Shown here: piece after piece, positions 1 through 8,068 of the stretch
Layout of the letters: each line of letters opens with the position of its first letter
Position numbering within the stretch: the stretch's first letter is position 1
DNA from: Candidatus Nanopelagicales bacterium
Lineage (GTDB): Bacteria > Actinomycetota > Actinomycetes > S36-B12
NCBI GenBank assembly: GCA_018609125.1
Contig: JABAYF010000016.1
Span: forward strand, 65,745-129,744
Direction of reading: 5' to 3'
Length of the DNA stretch: 64,000 nt
Notes under the pieces: model-generated
Told to the model about the DNA's origin: nothing
The model's input: the letters and a program-made list of their open reading frames with translations, nothing else
Databases searched by the model: none
Made by a program: the position numbers and the translations under genes

Positions 1-493
1 CTGCCTTCTTAGCGGGAGCCTTCTTGGCTGCTGCCTTCTTGGCCGGAGCCTTCTTGGCCGGAGCCTTCTTGGCCGGAGCCTTCTTAGCCGGAGCCTTCTT
101 AGCCGGCGCCTTCTTAGCCGGAGCCTTCTTAGCCGGAGCCTTCTTAGCCGGAGCCTTCTTAGCCGCTGCCTTCTTAGCCGGCGCCTTCTTAGCAGTCGGC
201 TTGGCCGCACCTGCGCGAGCACCGGCAACGATGGCCTTGAATTCCGCACCGGGGCGGAACTTGGGCAACTTGGTTGCCTTGATCTTCACCGCCTCACCGG
301 TTCGCGGATTGCGACCGGTGCGGGCTGCACGGGACTGGCGTTCGAAAACGCCGAATCCACTGATCGCAACCTTTTCGCCGCGCGAGATGGCTCGTTTTAC
401 CTCGTGCAGAATGGTTTCGACAACATCGGACACGTCTTTCTTGCTGGTATCAAGCTGTGCGGAGACAGCGTCGATAAGATCCGCCTTGTTCAC
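1..493 (-). CDS. hup: HU family DNA-binding protein with lysine/alanine-rich tail (3' end outside window)
   Basis: Histone-like nucleoid protein that binds and bends DNA. The first ~90 residues are a complete HU fold: the N-terminus reads [13 protein letters not shown], and the DNA-binding arm holds GRNPRTGE with the conserved Asn-Pro. After residue ~98 the protein becomes a run of PAKKA pentapeptides that continues past the window edge, as in mycobacterial HupB and streptomycete HupS, where the basic tail resembles histone H1. The GTG start at 493 has GAGAGGA 7-8 bases upstream. It lies downstream of leuD on the same strand, as hupB does in mycobacteria. The length of the tail cannot be read because the gene leaves the window. 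Confidence 0.95.
   Translation of the reverse strand, partial: MNKADLIDAVSAQLDTSKKDVSDVVETILHEVKRAISRGEKVAISGFGVFERQSRAARTGRNPRTGEAVKIKATKLPKFRPGAEFKAIVAGARAGAAKPTAKKAPAKKAAAKKAPAKKAPAKKAPAKKAPAKKAPAKKAPAKKAPAKKAPAKKAAAKKAPAKKA
3..195 (-). repeat. 15-bp tandem repeat encoding PAKKA units
   Basis: About thirteen near-perfect copies of a 15-base unit (gccttcttagccgga on the plus strand, with a few a/g and c/t differences) encode the Lys/Ala/Pro tail of HU. The unit is a multiple of three, so copy-number slippage would change tail length without a frameshift. The array reaches the left edge of the window. Confidence 0.93.
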
Positions 494-605
494 TGCAGTC
501 CTCTCAGACGTTGGAGTAGCCGAGGTGGGCCCTCAGCTGCAATGTACATAGCCTAGACCCGATGCGCTCTCGTGGTGACACCGCCACGCCGCAGCGAAAA
601 CCGTG

Positions 606-625
606 AAAACCTTGAGAACTCAAGG
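606..625 (-). terminator. candidate intrinsic terminator after leuCD
   Basis: On the minus strand the arms CCTTGAG and CTCAAGG form a 6-7 bp hairpin directly after leuD, followed at once by TTTT and a few bases later by a second TTTT. The stem is short, so this is a moderate call. Confidence 0.5.
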
Positions 626-636
626 AATTACACGCG

Positions 637-1242
637 CTATCGTGCCGCGGTAGGTTCCGCTGACGTTGGCTTAAATGAGGGCCGAGCGCTTTCATAGGCC
701 GCCACCTCATAGGCGTAGCGCAGGGTAATACCGATGTCGTCAAGACCCTCCAGTAAACGCCAGCGAACATAGGGATCCACATCAAAGGATGCGTTCATCC
801 CGACACACGTGATCGTCTGGGCCTGTAAGTCAATGGTGACCGCAGCCGCGGGATCAGCTTCAATGATGGCCCACAGTTCCTCCACCACCGACTGGTCAAC
901 TGCAGCGGTCAACAAACCGGCCTTACCTGAGTTTCCCCGAAAAATATCGGCAAATCGCGACGAGATCACCACTTTGAAACCGAAGTCATTCAGCGCCCAC
1001 ACGGCATGTTCACGAGAGGAGCCGGTGCCGAAGTCAGGACCGGCTACAAGCACCGATACGCCCTGGTACTCAGGCCGATTAAGGACGAAATCAGGATCGT
1101 TACGCCATCCCTTAAACAATCCGTCTTCAAATCCGGTCCGGGTAACCCGCTTGAGGTACTCCGCCGGAATGATCTGATCGGTATCGACATTGCTGCGACG
1201 CAGCGGTGCAGCGGTACCGGTGTGAATCAGGAACTTTTCCAT
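637..1242 (-). CDS. leuD: 3-isopropylmalate dehydratase small subunit
   Basis: Small (swivel-domain) subunit of isopropylmalate isomerase, which converts 2-isopropylmalate to 3-isopropylmalate in leucine synthesis; with CimA present it probably also isomerises citramalate for isoleucine. The 201-residue protein has the family start [14 protein letters not shown], the [11 protein letters not shown] motif and the substrate-loop signature [17 protein letters not shown]. The start at 1242 is preferred over an in-frame ATG 15 bases upstream because GAAAGG lies 7 bases before it and it matches LeuD N-termini. It follows leuC by 29 bases on the same strand, forming leuCD. Confidence 0.96.
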   Translation of the reverse strand: MEKFLIHTGTAAPLRRSNVDTDQIIPAEYLKRVTRTGFEDGLFKGWRNDPDFVLNRPEYQGVSVLVAGPDFGTGSSREHAVWALNDFGFKVVISSRFADIFRGNSGKAGLLTAAVDQSVVEELWAIIEADPAAAVTIDLQAQTITCVGMNASFDVDPYVRWRLLEGLDDIGITLRYAYEVAAYESARPSFKPTSAEPTAAR

Positions 1243-1271
1243 TACTAAGCCTTTCAATCAGCCGAAGGGAA

Positions 1272-2681
1272 TTAAAGATCTGCGGGTGCAGCCAGATGAC
1301 CGAGAACGGCCGTGGCTGCAGCGACCTCGGGTGAGACCAGATGGGTGCGCCCCCCGGGGCCCTGGCGTCCTTCGAAGTTGCGATTCGACGTCGACGCGCT
1401 TCGCTCACCGGGGGCGATTTTGTCTGGATTCATACCCAGGCACATGGAGCAACCTGCCTCGCGCCATTCGGCGCCAGCAGTGGTGAAGATCTCATCGAGG
1501 CCTTCAGCGTGAGCTTCTAAGCGAACGCGCGCAGAGCCAGGCACGATGAGCATGCGCACGCTGTCGGCAACGTGGCGTCCCTGCAGAATTTGCGCCACCG
1601 CACGCAAATCCTCAATGCGGCCATTAGTGCAGGACCCCACGAAAACGGTGTCGATGGCAATATCGCGCAACGGCGTGCCGGGCACGAGGTCCATGTACTC
1701 CAGTGCCTGTTCGATCCCGATTCGAGCAGTGTCGTCAGCCGCATCATCCGGTGAGGGAACCACGGCCGACAGGGGCAGACCCTGGCCTGGATTGGTCCCC
1801 CAGGTGACGAACGGGGCTACGGCAGTGGCATCGATAAATACCTCGGTGTCAAAACGAGCATCGTCATCGGTCACCAAGGTGCGCCAGTAAGCAACTGCCG
1901 CGTCCCAGTCAGCACCGGCGGGCGCATGTGGGCGGCCTCGAACGTATTCGAACGTGGTGTCATCCGGCGCGATCATGCCCGCACGCGCTCCCGCTTCAAT
2001 GGACATATTGCACAGGGTCATCCGACCCTCCATTGACAGCGCACGAATCGCTTCGCCGCGGTACTCAATCACGTGGCCCTGACCGCCGCCGGTACCAATC
2101 TGGGCAATGATGGCCAAAATCAGGTCCTTGGCGCTGGCACCGACAGGTAGCACGCCGTCGACGGTGATCGCCATCGTCTTAAACGGCTTCAGCGGCAGCG
2201 TTTGTGTTGCGAGAACATGTTCAACCTCGCTCGTTCCAATACCGAAGGCCAGGGCACCGAAGGCTCCATGGGTCGATGTGTGCGAATCACCACAGACAAT
2301 GGTCATTCCCGGTTGGGTGATGCCCAACTGGGGACCCACCACATGCACGATGCCCTGCTCAACACTGCCTAGCGGATACAGCAGCACACCGAATTCCTCG
2401 GCATTAGACCGCAAGGCATCGATTTGCGCACGCGAGACCGGATCAGCGATGGGCTGGTTAATATCGATGGTCGGGACATTGTGATCCTCGGTGGCCAGGG
2501 TCAAATCGGGACGACGAACCGGTCGTCCTGCAGCCCGCAATCCGTCGAATGCCTGTGGACTGGTGACCTCATGCACGAGATGCATATCGATATAGAGCAG
2601 GTCTGGCTCGCCTTCGAAGCGGCGAACGACGTGGTCCTCCCACACTTTTTCCGCCAGGGTGTGGCCTGATCGTGCTGCCAT
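1272..2681 (-). CDS. leuC: 3-isopropylmalate dehydratase large subunit
   Basis: Large, iron-sulfur subunit of isopropylmalate isomerase (aconitase family). The 469 residues contain the family blocks [29 protein letters not shown] and GCSMCLGMN, which supply the three cysteine ligands of the [4Fe-4S] cluster. The start at 2681 ([17 protein letters not shown]) is chosen over longer in-frame options because a strong AGGAGG lies 7 bases upstream and the N-terminus then matches other LeuC proteins. The gene is divergent from the IclR regulator at 2748, a conserved arrangement in actinobacteria. Confidence 0.97.
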   Translation of the reverse strand: MAARSGHTLAEKVWEDHVVRRFEGEPDLLYIDMHLVHEVTSPQAFDGLRAAGRPVRRPDLTLATEDHNVPTIDINQPIADPVSRAQIDALRSNAEEFGVLLYPLGSVEQGIVHVVGPQLGITQPGMTIVCGDSHTSTHGAFGALAFGIGTSEVEHVLATQTLPLKPFKTMAITVDGVLPVGASAKDLILAIIAQIGTGGGQGHVIEYRGEAIRALSMEGRMTLCNMSIEAGARAGMIAPDDTTFEYVRGRPHAPAGADWDAAVAYWRTLVTDDDARFDTEVFIDATAVAPFVTWGTNPGQGLPLSAVVPSPDDAADDTARIGIEQALEYMDLVPGTPLRDIAIDTVFVGSCTNGRIEDLRAVAQILQGRHVADSVRMLIVPGSARVRLEAHAEGLDEIFTTAGAEWREAGCSMCLGMNPDKIAPGERSASTSNRNFEGRQGPGGRTHLVSPEVAAATAVLGHLAAPADL

Positions 2682-2716
2682 GATGCGCCTCCTGCAGTTA
2701 GCTATCGGTGGAGTAG

Positions 2717-2734
2717 TGTCCATATAGTGAGACA
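2717..2734. promoter_or_regulatory. candidate operator between leuC and IclR regulator
   Basis: The 66-base divergent intergenic region holds TGTC-N10-GACA, an inverted repeat centred on TATAGT, which could itself be the -10 box of the IclR gene (start 19 bases downstream). A regulator bound here could control both directions. Known family behaviour (NdgR/LtbR regulating leuCD) supports the idea; the exact operator is inferred. Confidence 0.4.
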
Positions 2735-2747
2735 AGAACCTCTACTT

Positions 2748-3521
2748 ATGGACAATGCTAGCGGGGTGGGCGTTCTCGACAAGAGCACCCTGGTGTTGAA
2801 CTGTCTCGCCGAAGAACCTCGGTCACTCAGCGACCTCGTTGCCGCCACCGGTATGCCGCGACCCACCGTCTACCGCATTTCCGCAGCACTGGTGAATCAC
2901 CGGTTTGTCGAACGTGACGATCAGGGGATGTATCGACTCGGCCCCCGACTACGCGAACTCGCGCGCCTGTCCCAACTTCCACAACTCGGCGTCCTCGCTC
3001 GCGACATCCTTGACGATTTAAGCCGCCTTACCGCCGAAAGCGTTCAGATTTTTGTGCCGACCCAGAATGGACGCCGATGTGTTGCGGCCGTTGAACCAGA
3101 TCGCGGGTTGCGCGACACCGTTCCCGTGGGCGCAGTCCTCACGCTCAGCGCTGGGTCTGCCGCACAGATACTTCTCGCCTGGCTACCGGCTCCGTCGCGC
3201 AGGGCCTGGCTCGTTGGAGCACGATTCAACGCCGCAGACTTAGAGCGCGTACGTATGCGCGGCTGGGCGCAAAGCATTGGGCAGCGAGAACCCGGAGTGT
3301 GTTCAGTTTCGGCACCGATATTCGCGCGACCAACCGACACCGGCAGTATCGTCGCCAAGGGCGTGCCGACAACGACTGCGCCGGAACCAGAAGTGCCGCT
3401 GGCCGCAATCTGCGTTTCCGGCCCGCAGGCCCGCATGACCGCCCGCCCGGGAAAACGTTATGCGGGCGCCCTACAGGAAGCCGGTCAAGCCATTGCTGCG
3501 CGACTCGCTGAGCAGCCCTAA
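2748..3521 (+). CDS. ndgR: IclR-family regulator of leuCD (NdgR/LtbR type)
   Basis: Transcription regulator of 257 residues. The N-terminal ~70 residues form a winged helix-turn-helix (LSDLVAATGMPRPTVYRISA), followed by the IclR effector-binding domain. The N-terminus MDNASGVGVLDKS closely resembles streptomycete NdgR and corynebacterial LtbR, which sit divergent to leuCD and regulate leucine and related genes; the context here is the same. ATG 2748 is preferred over an in-frame GTG at 2727 because of this N-terminal match. No strong ribosome site is visible. The symbol is assigned by similarity and position. Confidence 0.85.
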   Translation: MDNASGVGVLDKSTLVLNCLAEEPRSLSDLVAATGMPRPTVYRISAALVNHRFVERDDQGMYRLGPRLRELARLSQLPQLGVLARDILDDLSRLTAESVQIFVPTQNGRRCVAAVEPDRGLRDTVPVGAVLTLSAGSAAQILLAWLPAPSRRAWLVGARFNAADLERVRMRGWAQSIGQREPGVCSVSAPIFARPTDTGSIVAKGVPTTTAPEPEVPLAAICVSGPQARMTARPGKRYAGALQEAGQAIAARLAEQP

Positions 3522-3558
3522 CGATGCAAAAGCAGGGCCCTGCCACAGGCTTGGCAAG

Positions 3559-3605
3559 AAAAAAGGCCAGAAAGTAGGGCAAGACTGGATCAGCCTCGCC
3601 CTACT
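3559..3605 (-). terminator. intrinsic terminator after tRNA-Glu
   Basis: On the minus strand AGTAGGGCGAGGCTG pairs with CAGTCTTGCCCTACT (15 bp including two G-U pairs) around a three-base loop, and a six-T run follows eight bases later. It lies 6 bases past the 3' end of tRNA-Glu and would end the tRNA transcript. Confidence 0.7.
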
Positions 3606-3611
3606 CAGATG

Positions 3612-3684
3612 TAGCCCCGACGGGATTCGAACCCGCGCTACCGCCTTGAGAGGGCGGCGTGCTAGGCCACTACACAACGGGGCC
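3612..3684 (-). tRNA. tRNA-Glu (CTC)
   Basis: A 73-base cloverleaf on the minus strand. The acceptor stem GGCCCCG pairs with CGGGGCT (one G-U), the D stem is GTGT/GCAC, the anticodon stem CCGCC/GGCGG encloses the loop CTCTCAA with anticodon CTC, and the T arm contains GGTTCGAATCC. CCA is not encoded. It lies downstream of tRNA-Gln, as in mycobacteria near gltX. Confidence 0.93.
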
Positions 3685-3768
3685 GTGCACCCGACCCGTC
3701 CGCTCTTGAGCGGGCGATGCAGATGCTGGGCGAAAAACACCGAGGTCGTCGTGTGCCTTTGCGCCTTG

Positions 3769-3840
3769 CTGGGGTACCAGGACTCGAACCTAGACTAACT
3801 GGACCAGAACCAGTTGGGCTGCCAATTACCCCATACCCCA
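3769..3840 (-). tRNA. tRNA-Gln (CTG)
   Basis: A 72-base cloverleaf on the minus strand. The acceptor stem TGGGGTA/TACCCCA is perfect, the anticodon stem ACTGG/CCAGT encloses the loop TTCTGGT with anticodon CTG, and the T arm has GGTTCGAGTCC. It is probably co-transcribed with tRNA-Glu. A glutaminyl-tRNA gene next to gltX fits the presence of gatBAC, because such bacteria charge tRNA-Gln with glutamate first. Confidence 0.93.
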
Positions 3841-3860
3841 TGGGTTGTAAACGAGATCAA

Positions 3861-3866
3861 AGTATA
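3861..3866 (-). promoter_or_regulatory. -10 box of the tRNA-Gln/tRNA-Glu unit
   Basis: On the minus strand TATACT lies 20 bases upstream of the tRNA-Gln 5' end. It is a near-consensus -10 hexamer; no clear -35 box was found. Confidence 0.5.
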
Positions 3867-3907
3867 GCCCCACCCCCTGCGTGCCATGATCAGCGGCGTC
3901 AGCGGCA

Positions 3908-5413
3908 CTACCTATTCGCGGCCGCGGTTAATCGCGCAACGCAAACATTGCGACCCAAGATTTCCATCGACTCGAACAACGGTGGAGACACCCGGCGCCC
4001 GGTGATAGCAATACGCAGCGGGGTGAAGGCGTGCTTAGGTTTTAAGCCCATGTCCTCAACCAGGGCAGCTCGCAGCGATGCCTGAATATCTGCCGCAGTC
4101 CACGTGGAAAGTGACGCCAGCGAGATGAGTGCGGCCGTCAAGGTAGCCGTTGCCGCATCGTCGAGGAACTCCCACTGATCATCGGCTATGGCAAAGGCTT
4201 CATCATCCACCAGCAAGAACGCCAGCATGTCCACAGCTTGGGTGAGCACTTCCAGCCGCTCAGCCACCAGGGGTAGCGCCTGTTCCAGAACCGCTTGCTC
4301 CTGGCCTGTCGGGGGATTGCTGACGAGCCCGGATTCCTGCAGATAGGGCAACAACCGCTCGTTCAACTCACTGGGTTGCAGATGCCGAATCCAGTCAGCA
4401 TTGATGGCGGTGGCCTTCTTCACATCAAATCGCGCTGGACTGGCATTGACCCGAGAAATATCAAACCACTCGGCCATCTGCTGCAGCGAGAAAAACTCCT
4501 GGTCATCTCCCGGTGACCATCCGAGCAGGGCAAGATAGTTGAGCAAACCTTCGGGCAAGAAACCTAGTTCGCGATACATCAACAGCGAGGATTCTGGATC
4601 GCGCTTGGATAGTTTTCGATTGCCCTGGCCCATGACATAGGGCAGGTGGCCAAACCGGGGCGATACACCAGAACCGACGCCAATATCTGCCAAGGCAGCA
4701 TGCATTGCGATTTGCCGGGGCGTGGATGAGAGGAGATCCTCCCCGCGCAGCACGTGGGTAATGTCCATCAGCGCATCATCGGCGGGGTTAACCAGCGGAT
4801 ACAGCGGGTCTCCGTTTGCCCGCATAATCACATAGTCCGGCACGAACTCCGGACGAAATGTGACCGGACCCCGCACCAAATCATCCCAGGTGATGTCGTG
4901 ATCAGGCATGGCGAAGCGCAGCACCGACGAACGATTCGCAACACGATGTGCAGTGATTTGGTCTTGGGTGAGATGGCGACAGGTGCGACCGTAGCCTGGC
5001 GCTCGGTGCTCTGCTTTCGCCCGATCTCGGTCGGCCTCTAGCTCCTCCGGAGTACAAAAACACTCATAAGCGTGGCCGGCAGCCAGGAGTTGAGCGGCGA
5101 TCCGCCCATAGATCTCACCGCGTTCGGACTGTCGGTAGGGACCAAATGGACCACCGACCCCTGGGCCTTCGTCCCAGGTCAGTCCTAGCCAGCGCAACGA
5201 GTCCACCAGAGCGGTGTAGGAACTCTCTGAGTCCCGAGCCGCGTCGGTGTCTTCGATCCGGAATACGAATGTGCCCTGATGATGACGGGCGAATGCCCAA
5301 TTGAATAGCGCGGTTCGGATCATGCCCACATGTGGATTCCCGGTCGGCGACGGACTGAAGCGCACGCGGACGGGCACAGCCTGTGCCCCGGGATCAGCTG
5401 CCTCTAGCGCCAT
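3908..5413 (-). CDS. gltX: glutamate--tRNA ligase
   Basis: Class I aminoacyl-tRNA synthetase that attaches glutamate to tRNA-Glu, and probably also to tRNA-Gln given gatBAC in this window. The 501 residues carry the HIGH-type motif FSPSPTGNPHVGM near the N-terminus, the Rossmann-fold block FVFRIEDTDAARD and the KMSKS-type loop KLSKRDPESS near the middle, followed by the anticodon-binding domain. The ATG at 5413 overlaps the end of the upstream FAH-family gene by 10 bases and has GGAG 8 bases upstream, so the two are co-transcribed. Confidence 0.97.
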   Translation of the reverse strand: MALEAADPGAQAVPVRVRFSPSPTGNPHVGMIRTALFNWAFARHHQGTFVFRIEDTDAARDSESSYTALVDSLRWLGLTWDEGPGVGGPFGPYRQSERGEIYGRIAAQLLAAGHAYECFCTPEELEADRDRAKAEHRAPGYGRTCRHLTQDQITAHRVANRSSVLRFAMPDHDITWDDLVRGPVTFRPEFVPDYVIMRANGDPLYPLVNPADDALMDITHVLRGEDLLSSTPRQIAMHAALADIGVGSGVSPRFGHLPYVMGQGNRKLSKRDPESSLLMYRELGFLPEGLLNYLALLGWSPGDDQEFFSLQQMAEWFDISRVNASPARFDVKKATAINADWIRHLQPSELNERLLPYLQESGLVSNPPTGQEQAVLEQALPLVAERLEVLTQAVDMLAFLLVDDEAFAIADDQWEFLDDAATATLTAALISLASLSTWTAADIQASLRAALVEDMGLKPKHAFTPLRIAITGRRVSPPLFESMEILGRNVCVARLTAAANR

Positions 5414-6213
5414 GGGGAAGCTCCGTTGTCTGCGGCCACCGGATTGCTCAGTTGACCGATGCCATCAACAGCCACCGTAACTTCGTCGCCGTCAGCCAAT
5501 GCGGTAACACCGGCCGGCGTGCCGGTCAAGATGACATCTCCGGGCAGCAGCGTCATGACCCCACTCACGAATTCCACTAGCTCGGCCACGTTGTTTACCA
5601 TGGAAGACGTGTTCGCACGCTGTGTCTGTTCACCGTTGATTGCCCCCCACAGCACCGCGTTGTTTGGGTCTAGGTCGGTATTAATCCAGGGACCCAGCGG
5701 ACAAAAAGTGTCGTATCCCTTTGCTCGAGCCCACTGGCCATCGCTGCGCTGATGATCGCGCGCGGTGACGTCATTGGCCACGGTGTATCCAAGAATCACG
5801 TCCGCCGCTGACTCAGCCGGTACATGTCGACACATGCGCCCGATCACGATGGCCAACTCTGCCTCCATCTCGACCTGAGCCGAGGTTGCCGGCAAGACGA
5901 TAGGTGAACCAGGCCCAATCACGCTGGTATTAGGTTTAAAAAACAGCATCGGTTCAGCCGGCACCTGTCCGCCCATTTCCACCGCGTGATCGGCGTAGTT
6001 CTTACCGACCGCCACGATCTTGCTGGGCAGCATGGGTGGCAAGAACCTCACTCGGTTAGCACTCACTTGACGATCCGCCAGCGTGATGTCGCCGAAAGGG
6101 TGGGCCTCAATCAAGGTAACCGAAGTGTCGACACCCACCTTCCCCTCATCAGTTATACCTTCAACGGCGGCGAACGAAACATGGTCACCGAGAGCGACAC
6201 GACAAATCAGCAC
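5404..6213 (-). CDS. fumarylacetoacetate hydrolase family protein
   Basis: 269-residue member of the FAH family (fumarylpyruvate hydrolases, HHDD isomerases, acylpyruvases). The C-terminal catalytic domain begins near residue 65 (KIVAVGKNYADHAVEMGG) and contains the metal-binding acidic block VEMEAELAIVIG and the loop GYTVANDVTARDHQ. The first ~60 residues match the usual N-terminal extension. The start is a GTG with only a weak ribosome site. It overlaps gltX by 10 bases, a pairing common in actinobacteria (Rv2993c-gltX). The substrate cannot be told from sequence. Confidence 0.88.
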   Translation of the reverse strand: MLICRVALGDHVSFAAVEGITDEGKVGVDTSVTLIEAHPFGDITLADRQVSANRVRFLPPMLPSKIVAVGKNYADHAVEMGGQVPAEPMLFFKPNTSVIGPGSPIVLPATSAQVEMEAELAIVIGRMCRHVPAESAADVILGYTVANDVTARDHQRSDGQWARAKGYDTFCPLGPWINTDLDPNNAVLWGAINGEQTQRANTSSMVNNVAELVEFVSGVMTLLPGDVILTGTPAGVTALADGDEVTVAVDGIGQLSNPVAADNGASPWR

Positions 6214-6236
6214 GTTGGTGAGCCTAACGGACTCGG

Positions 6237-7874
6237 TCAGCCGGACTCACCGGCAATAGCGGGGGTGAGAAGGGCATAAGTGATCGCATCTTCTAACGCT
6301 CGCCAGGAAGCCGCGATGACATTCTCGTGAACCCCGACGGTGTTCCACCGAGAATCACCATCGGTACTGCCTATCAAGACGCGGGTTACCGAGTCGGTTC
6401 CCCGGGCGTTATCGAGTAGGCGCACCTTGTAGTCGATGAGGCTGACACCGGCGAGTTGTGGGAACAAATCTACGACAGCTTGGCGCAGTGCCCGGTCCAG
6501 TGCATTGACCGGACCATTGCCCTCCGCGGTTGCGATTACTCGTTCACCTGCGGCGTGTAACTTCACGGTTGCTTCGCTCACGACGTTGCCCTGGGCATCT
6601 TGATCAACGATGGTGCGCCACGACTCCACAGTGAACGGTTGACTAATGTCAGAACCAGATTCCTGATGCAGCAACAATTCAAAAGAGGCATCGGCCGCTT
6701 CAAAGGTCCAACCTTGAGATTCCAGAGCCTTCACTCGATTGACCACCCGATTGATCAATTCAGGGTCGCCCGACACGTCATGGCCAAGCTCCTGACTTTT
6801 CAGTTCCACCGAAGCGCGACCTGCCATCTCTGTGATGAGGACGCGCTGACTATTGCCCACGATCGTGGGATCCATGTGGTTGTACAGATCAGCCGAAACC
6901 TTAAGCGCACTCGCATGGAGTCCGGCCTTATGTGCGAACGCTGAAACGCCCGCGTACGGCTGGTGTGTGTCCGGGGTGATGTTGGCAATCTCAGCGATGG
7001 CATGGGAGATGCGCATCGTCTCGCGCAGTTTTCCCTCGGGTAGGACGGGTAGTCCCATCTTGGCGGACAGATTCGTAACAACAGAAAACAGGTCAGCGTT
7101 TCCGGTGCGCTCTCCGTATCCATTCGCGGTGCACTGCACATGAGTGACCCCCGCGTCTACCGCCGTGACGGTATTGGCCACGGCGCAACCGGTGTCGTCC
7201 TGACAGTGAATCCCCAGGCGCATCGTCGTTCGACTCAACACGTCGGTGACCACACGATGAATACCCACCGGCAACATGCCGCCGTTGGTATCGCACAGGA
7301 CACCAACATCTGCACCGGCATCGTTGGCGGCTTGCAAAACGGCGACACCGTAGTCCGCGTCATTGCGATACCCATCAAAGAAGTGTTCAAGATCGACAAA
7401 AACTCGACGTTGATGTTCCACCAGAAAGGCCACCGTGTCGAACACCATGGCTAGGTTCTCTTCCAGCGTCGTATGCAGTGCCTCGCGAACATGGCGCACA
7501 TCCGACTTGGCAACGAGGGTGATGATTGGGGCCTCACACTCCAGTAGCGCGCGCACCTGTGGGTCATCGGCTACCGCGATTGATGCCTTCCGAGTAGATC
7601 CAAATGCCACAAGTTGGGCCGTGTGCAACCGCAGTTCGGTGCGGGCACGGTCGAAAAACTCGGTGTCCTTGGGCATTGCCCCCGGCCAACCACCTTCGAT
7701 GAATCCCACACCGTAGGAATCAAGCAGGGACGCAACCGCGAGTTTGTCTGCTACCGAATAGGAAATACCCTCTCGCTGGGCACCATCACGCAGAGTTGTG
7801 TCGAACACGTGAAATGCATCGCCCAGTGGTGAAATGTCCCGTGCTGTGTGGGGTCGTGGTGTTTGGTTTCGCAT
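6237..7874 (-). CDS. cimA: (R)-citramalate synthase
   Basis: Condenses acetyl-CoA with pyruvate to citramalate, opening the threonine-independent route to 2-oxobutyrate and isoleucine; LeuCD and LeuB would carry out the next steps. The 545-residue protein has the DRE-TIM barrel signature FDTTLRDGAQREG, GIHCQDDTGCAVANT and CTANGYGERTGNADL, with a C-terminal LeuA-dimer domain for feedback control. A 2-isopropylmalate synthase function is unlikely because a separate LeuA is present. The start at 7874 lies just upstream of the first conserved block. An isoleucine-codon attenuator precedes the gene. Confidence 0.9.
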   Translation of the reverse strand: MRNQTPRPHTARDISPLGDAFHVFDTTLRDGAQREGISYSVADKLAVASLLDSYGVGFIEGGWPGAMPKDTEFFDRARTELRLHTAQLVAFGSTRKASIAVADDPQVRALLECEAPIITLVAKSDVRHVREALHTTLEENLAMVFDTVAFLVEHQRRVFVDLEHFFDGYRNDADYGVAVLQAANDAGADVGVLCDTNGGMLPVGIHRVVTDVLSRTTMRLGIHCQDDTGCAVANTVTAVDAGVTHVQCTANGYGERTGNADLFSVVTNLSAKMGLPVLPEGKLRETMRISHAIAEIANITPDTHQPYAGVSAFAHKAGLHASALKVSADLYNHMDPTIVGNSQRVLITEMAGRASVELKSQELGHDVSGDPELINRVVNRVKALESQGWTFEAADASFELLLHQESGSDISQPFTVESWRTIVDQDAQGNVVSEATVKLHAAGERVIATAEGNGPVNALDRALRQAVVDLFPQLAGVSLIDYKVRLLDNARGTDSVTRVLIGSTDGDSRWNTVGVHENVIAASWRALEDAITYALLTPAIAGESG

Positions 7875-7915
7875 GAAGAATTCTGGCCCTCTCGTCGTAC
7901 TCGGGCCGGGCAATG

Positions 7916-7942
7916 AAAAAGCCCCCCGCAGTTGCGAGAGGC
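7916..7942 (-). terminator. attenuator terminator of cimA
   Basis: On the minus strand GCCTCTCGC pairs with GCGGGGGGC (9 bp with two G-U pairs) around the loop AACT and is followed immediately by TTTTTC. It lies between the Ile-rich leader peptide and the cimA start, 42 bases before the gene, where it would stop transcription unless relieved. Confidence 0.8.
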
Positions 7943-7980
7943 AGCGCATCGTCCGACCCGAATGGGAAAAACGATGCGCT
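7943..7980 (-). promoter_or_regulatory. upstream hairpin of the cimA attenuator
   Basis: On the minus strand AGCGCATCGT and ACGATGCGCT form a perfect 10-bp stem around an 18-base loop. The 5' arm overlaps the TAG stop of the leader peptide, so a ribosome at the stop codon would cover it. The 3' arm abuts the terminator stem with no spacer, making this the likely pause or antiterminator partner. Confidence 0.7.
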
Positions 7981-8050
7981 AATTAATAATAATTGAGATC
8001 AACACACGGCCAACGGCGCGGCTAGAGCTGCCTGCCTCGACTGTGATCAT
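7979..8050 (-). CDS. cimA leader peptide (isoleucine-rich)
   Basis: A 23-residue open frame starting MITVEAG and ending VLISIIIN. Four of its last six residues are isoleucine (ATC then ATT ATT ATT), directly before the TAG that opens the attenuator hairpin. This is the layout of a transcription attenuator that senses charged tRNA-Ile, the end product of the pathway CimA starts. The start codon lies 6 bases after a TATAGT -10 box, so the transcript probably begins at this ATG and has no ribosome binding site. Confidence 0.8.
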   Translation of the reverse strand: MITVEAGSSSRAVGRVLISIIIN

Positions 8051-8056
8051 GGCAGT

Positions 8057-8062
8057 ACTATA
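8057..8062 (-). promoter_or_regulatory. -10 box for the cimA leader transcript
   Basis: TATAGT on the minus strand, 6 bases before the leader peptide ATG, which puts the predicted +1 on the A of that ATG. It sits just past the ilvE stop codon. No convincing -35 box is visible. Confidence 0.65.
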
Positions 8063-8068
8063 TAACGA

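Noticed and set aside
1-195. CRISPR-like or minisatellite array
   Set aside because: Units are contiguous 15-mers without spacers and translate to PAKKA in frame with HU.
24-551. Plus-strand frame with repeated AGAFL units, 175 codons
   Set aside because: It is the antisense reading of the HU tail repeat; the minus strand gives a clear HU protein with a ribosome site.
2682-2735. 18-codon N-terminal extension of leuC
   Set aside because: It would run through the strong AGGAGG site and the divergent promoter; the internal ATG at 2681 fits homologues.
7875-7949. 25-codon N-terminal extension of cimA (frame starting at 7949)
   Set aside because: It would translate through the attenuator terminator and its T run, and no CimA homologue has such a start.
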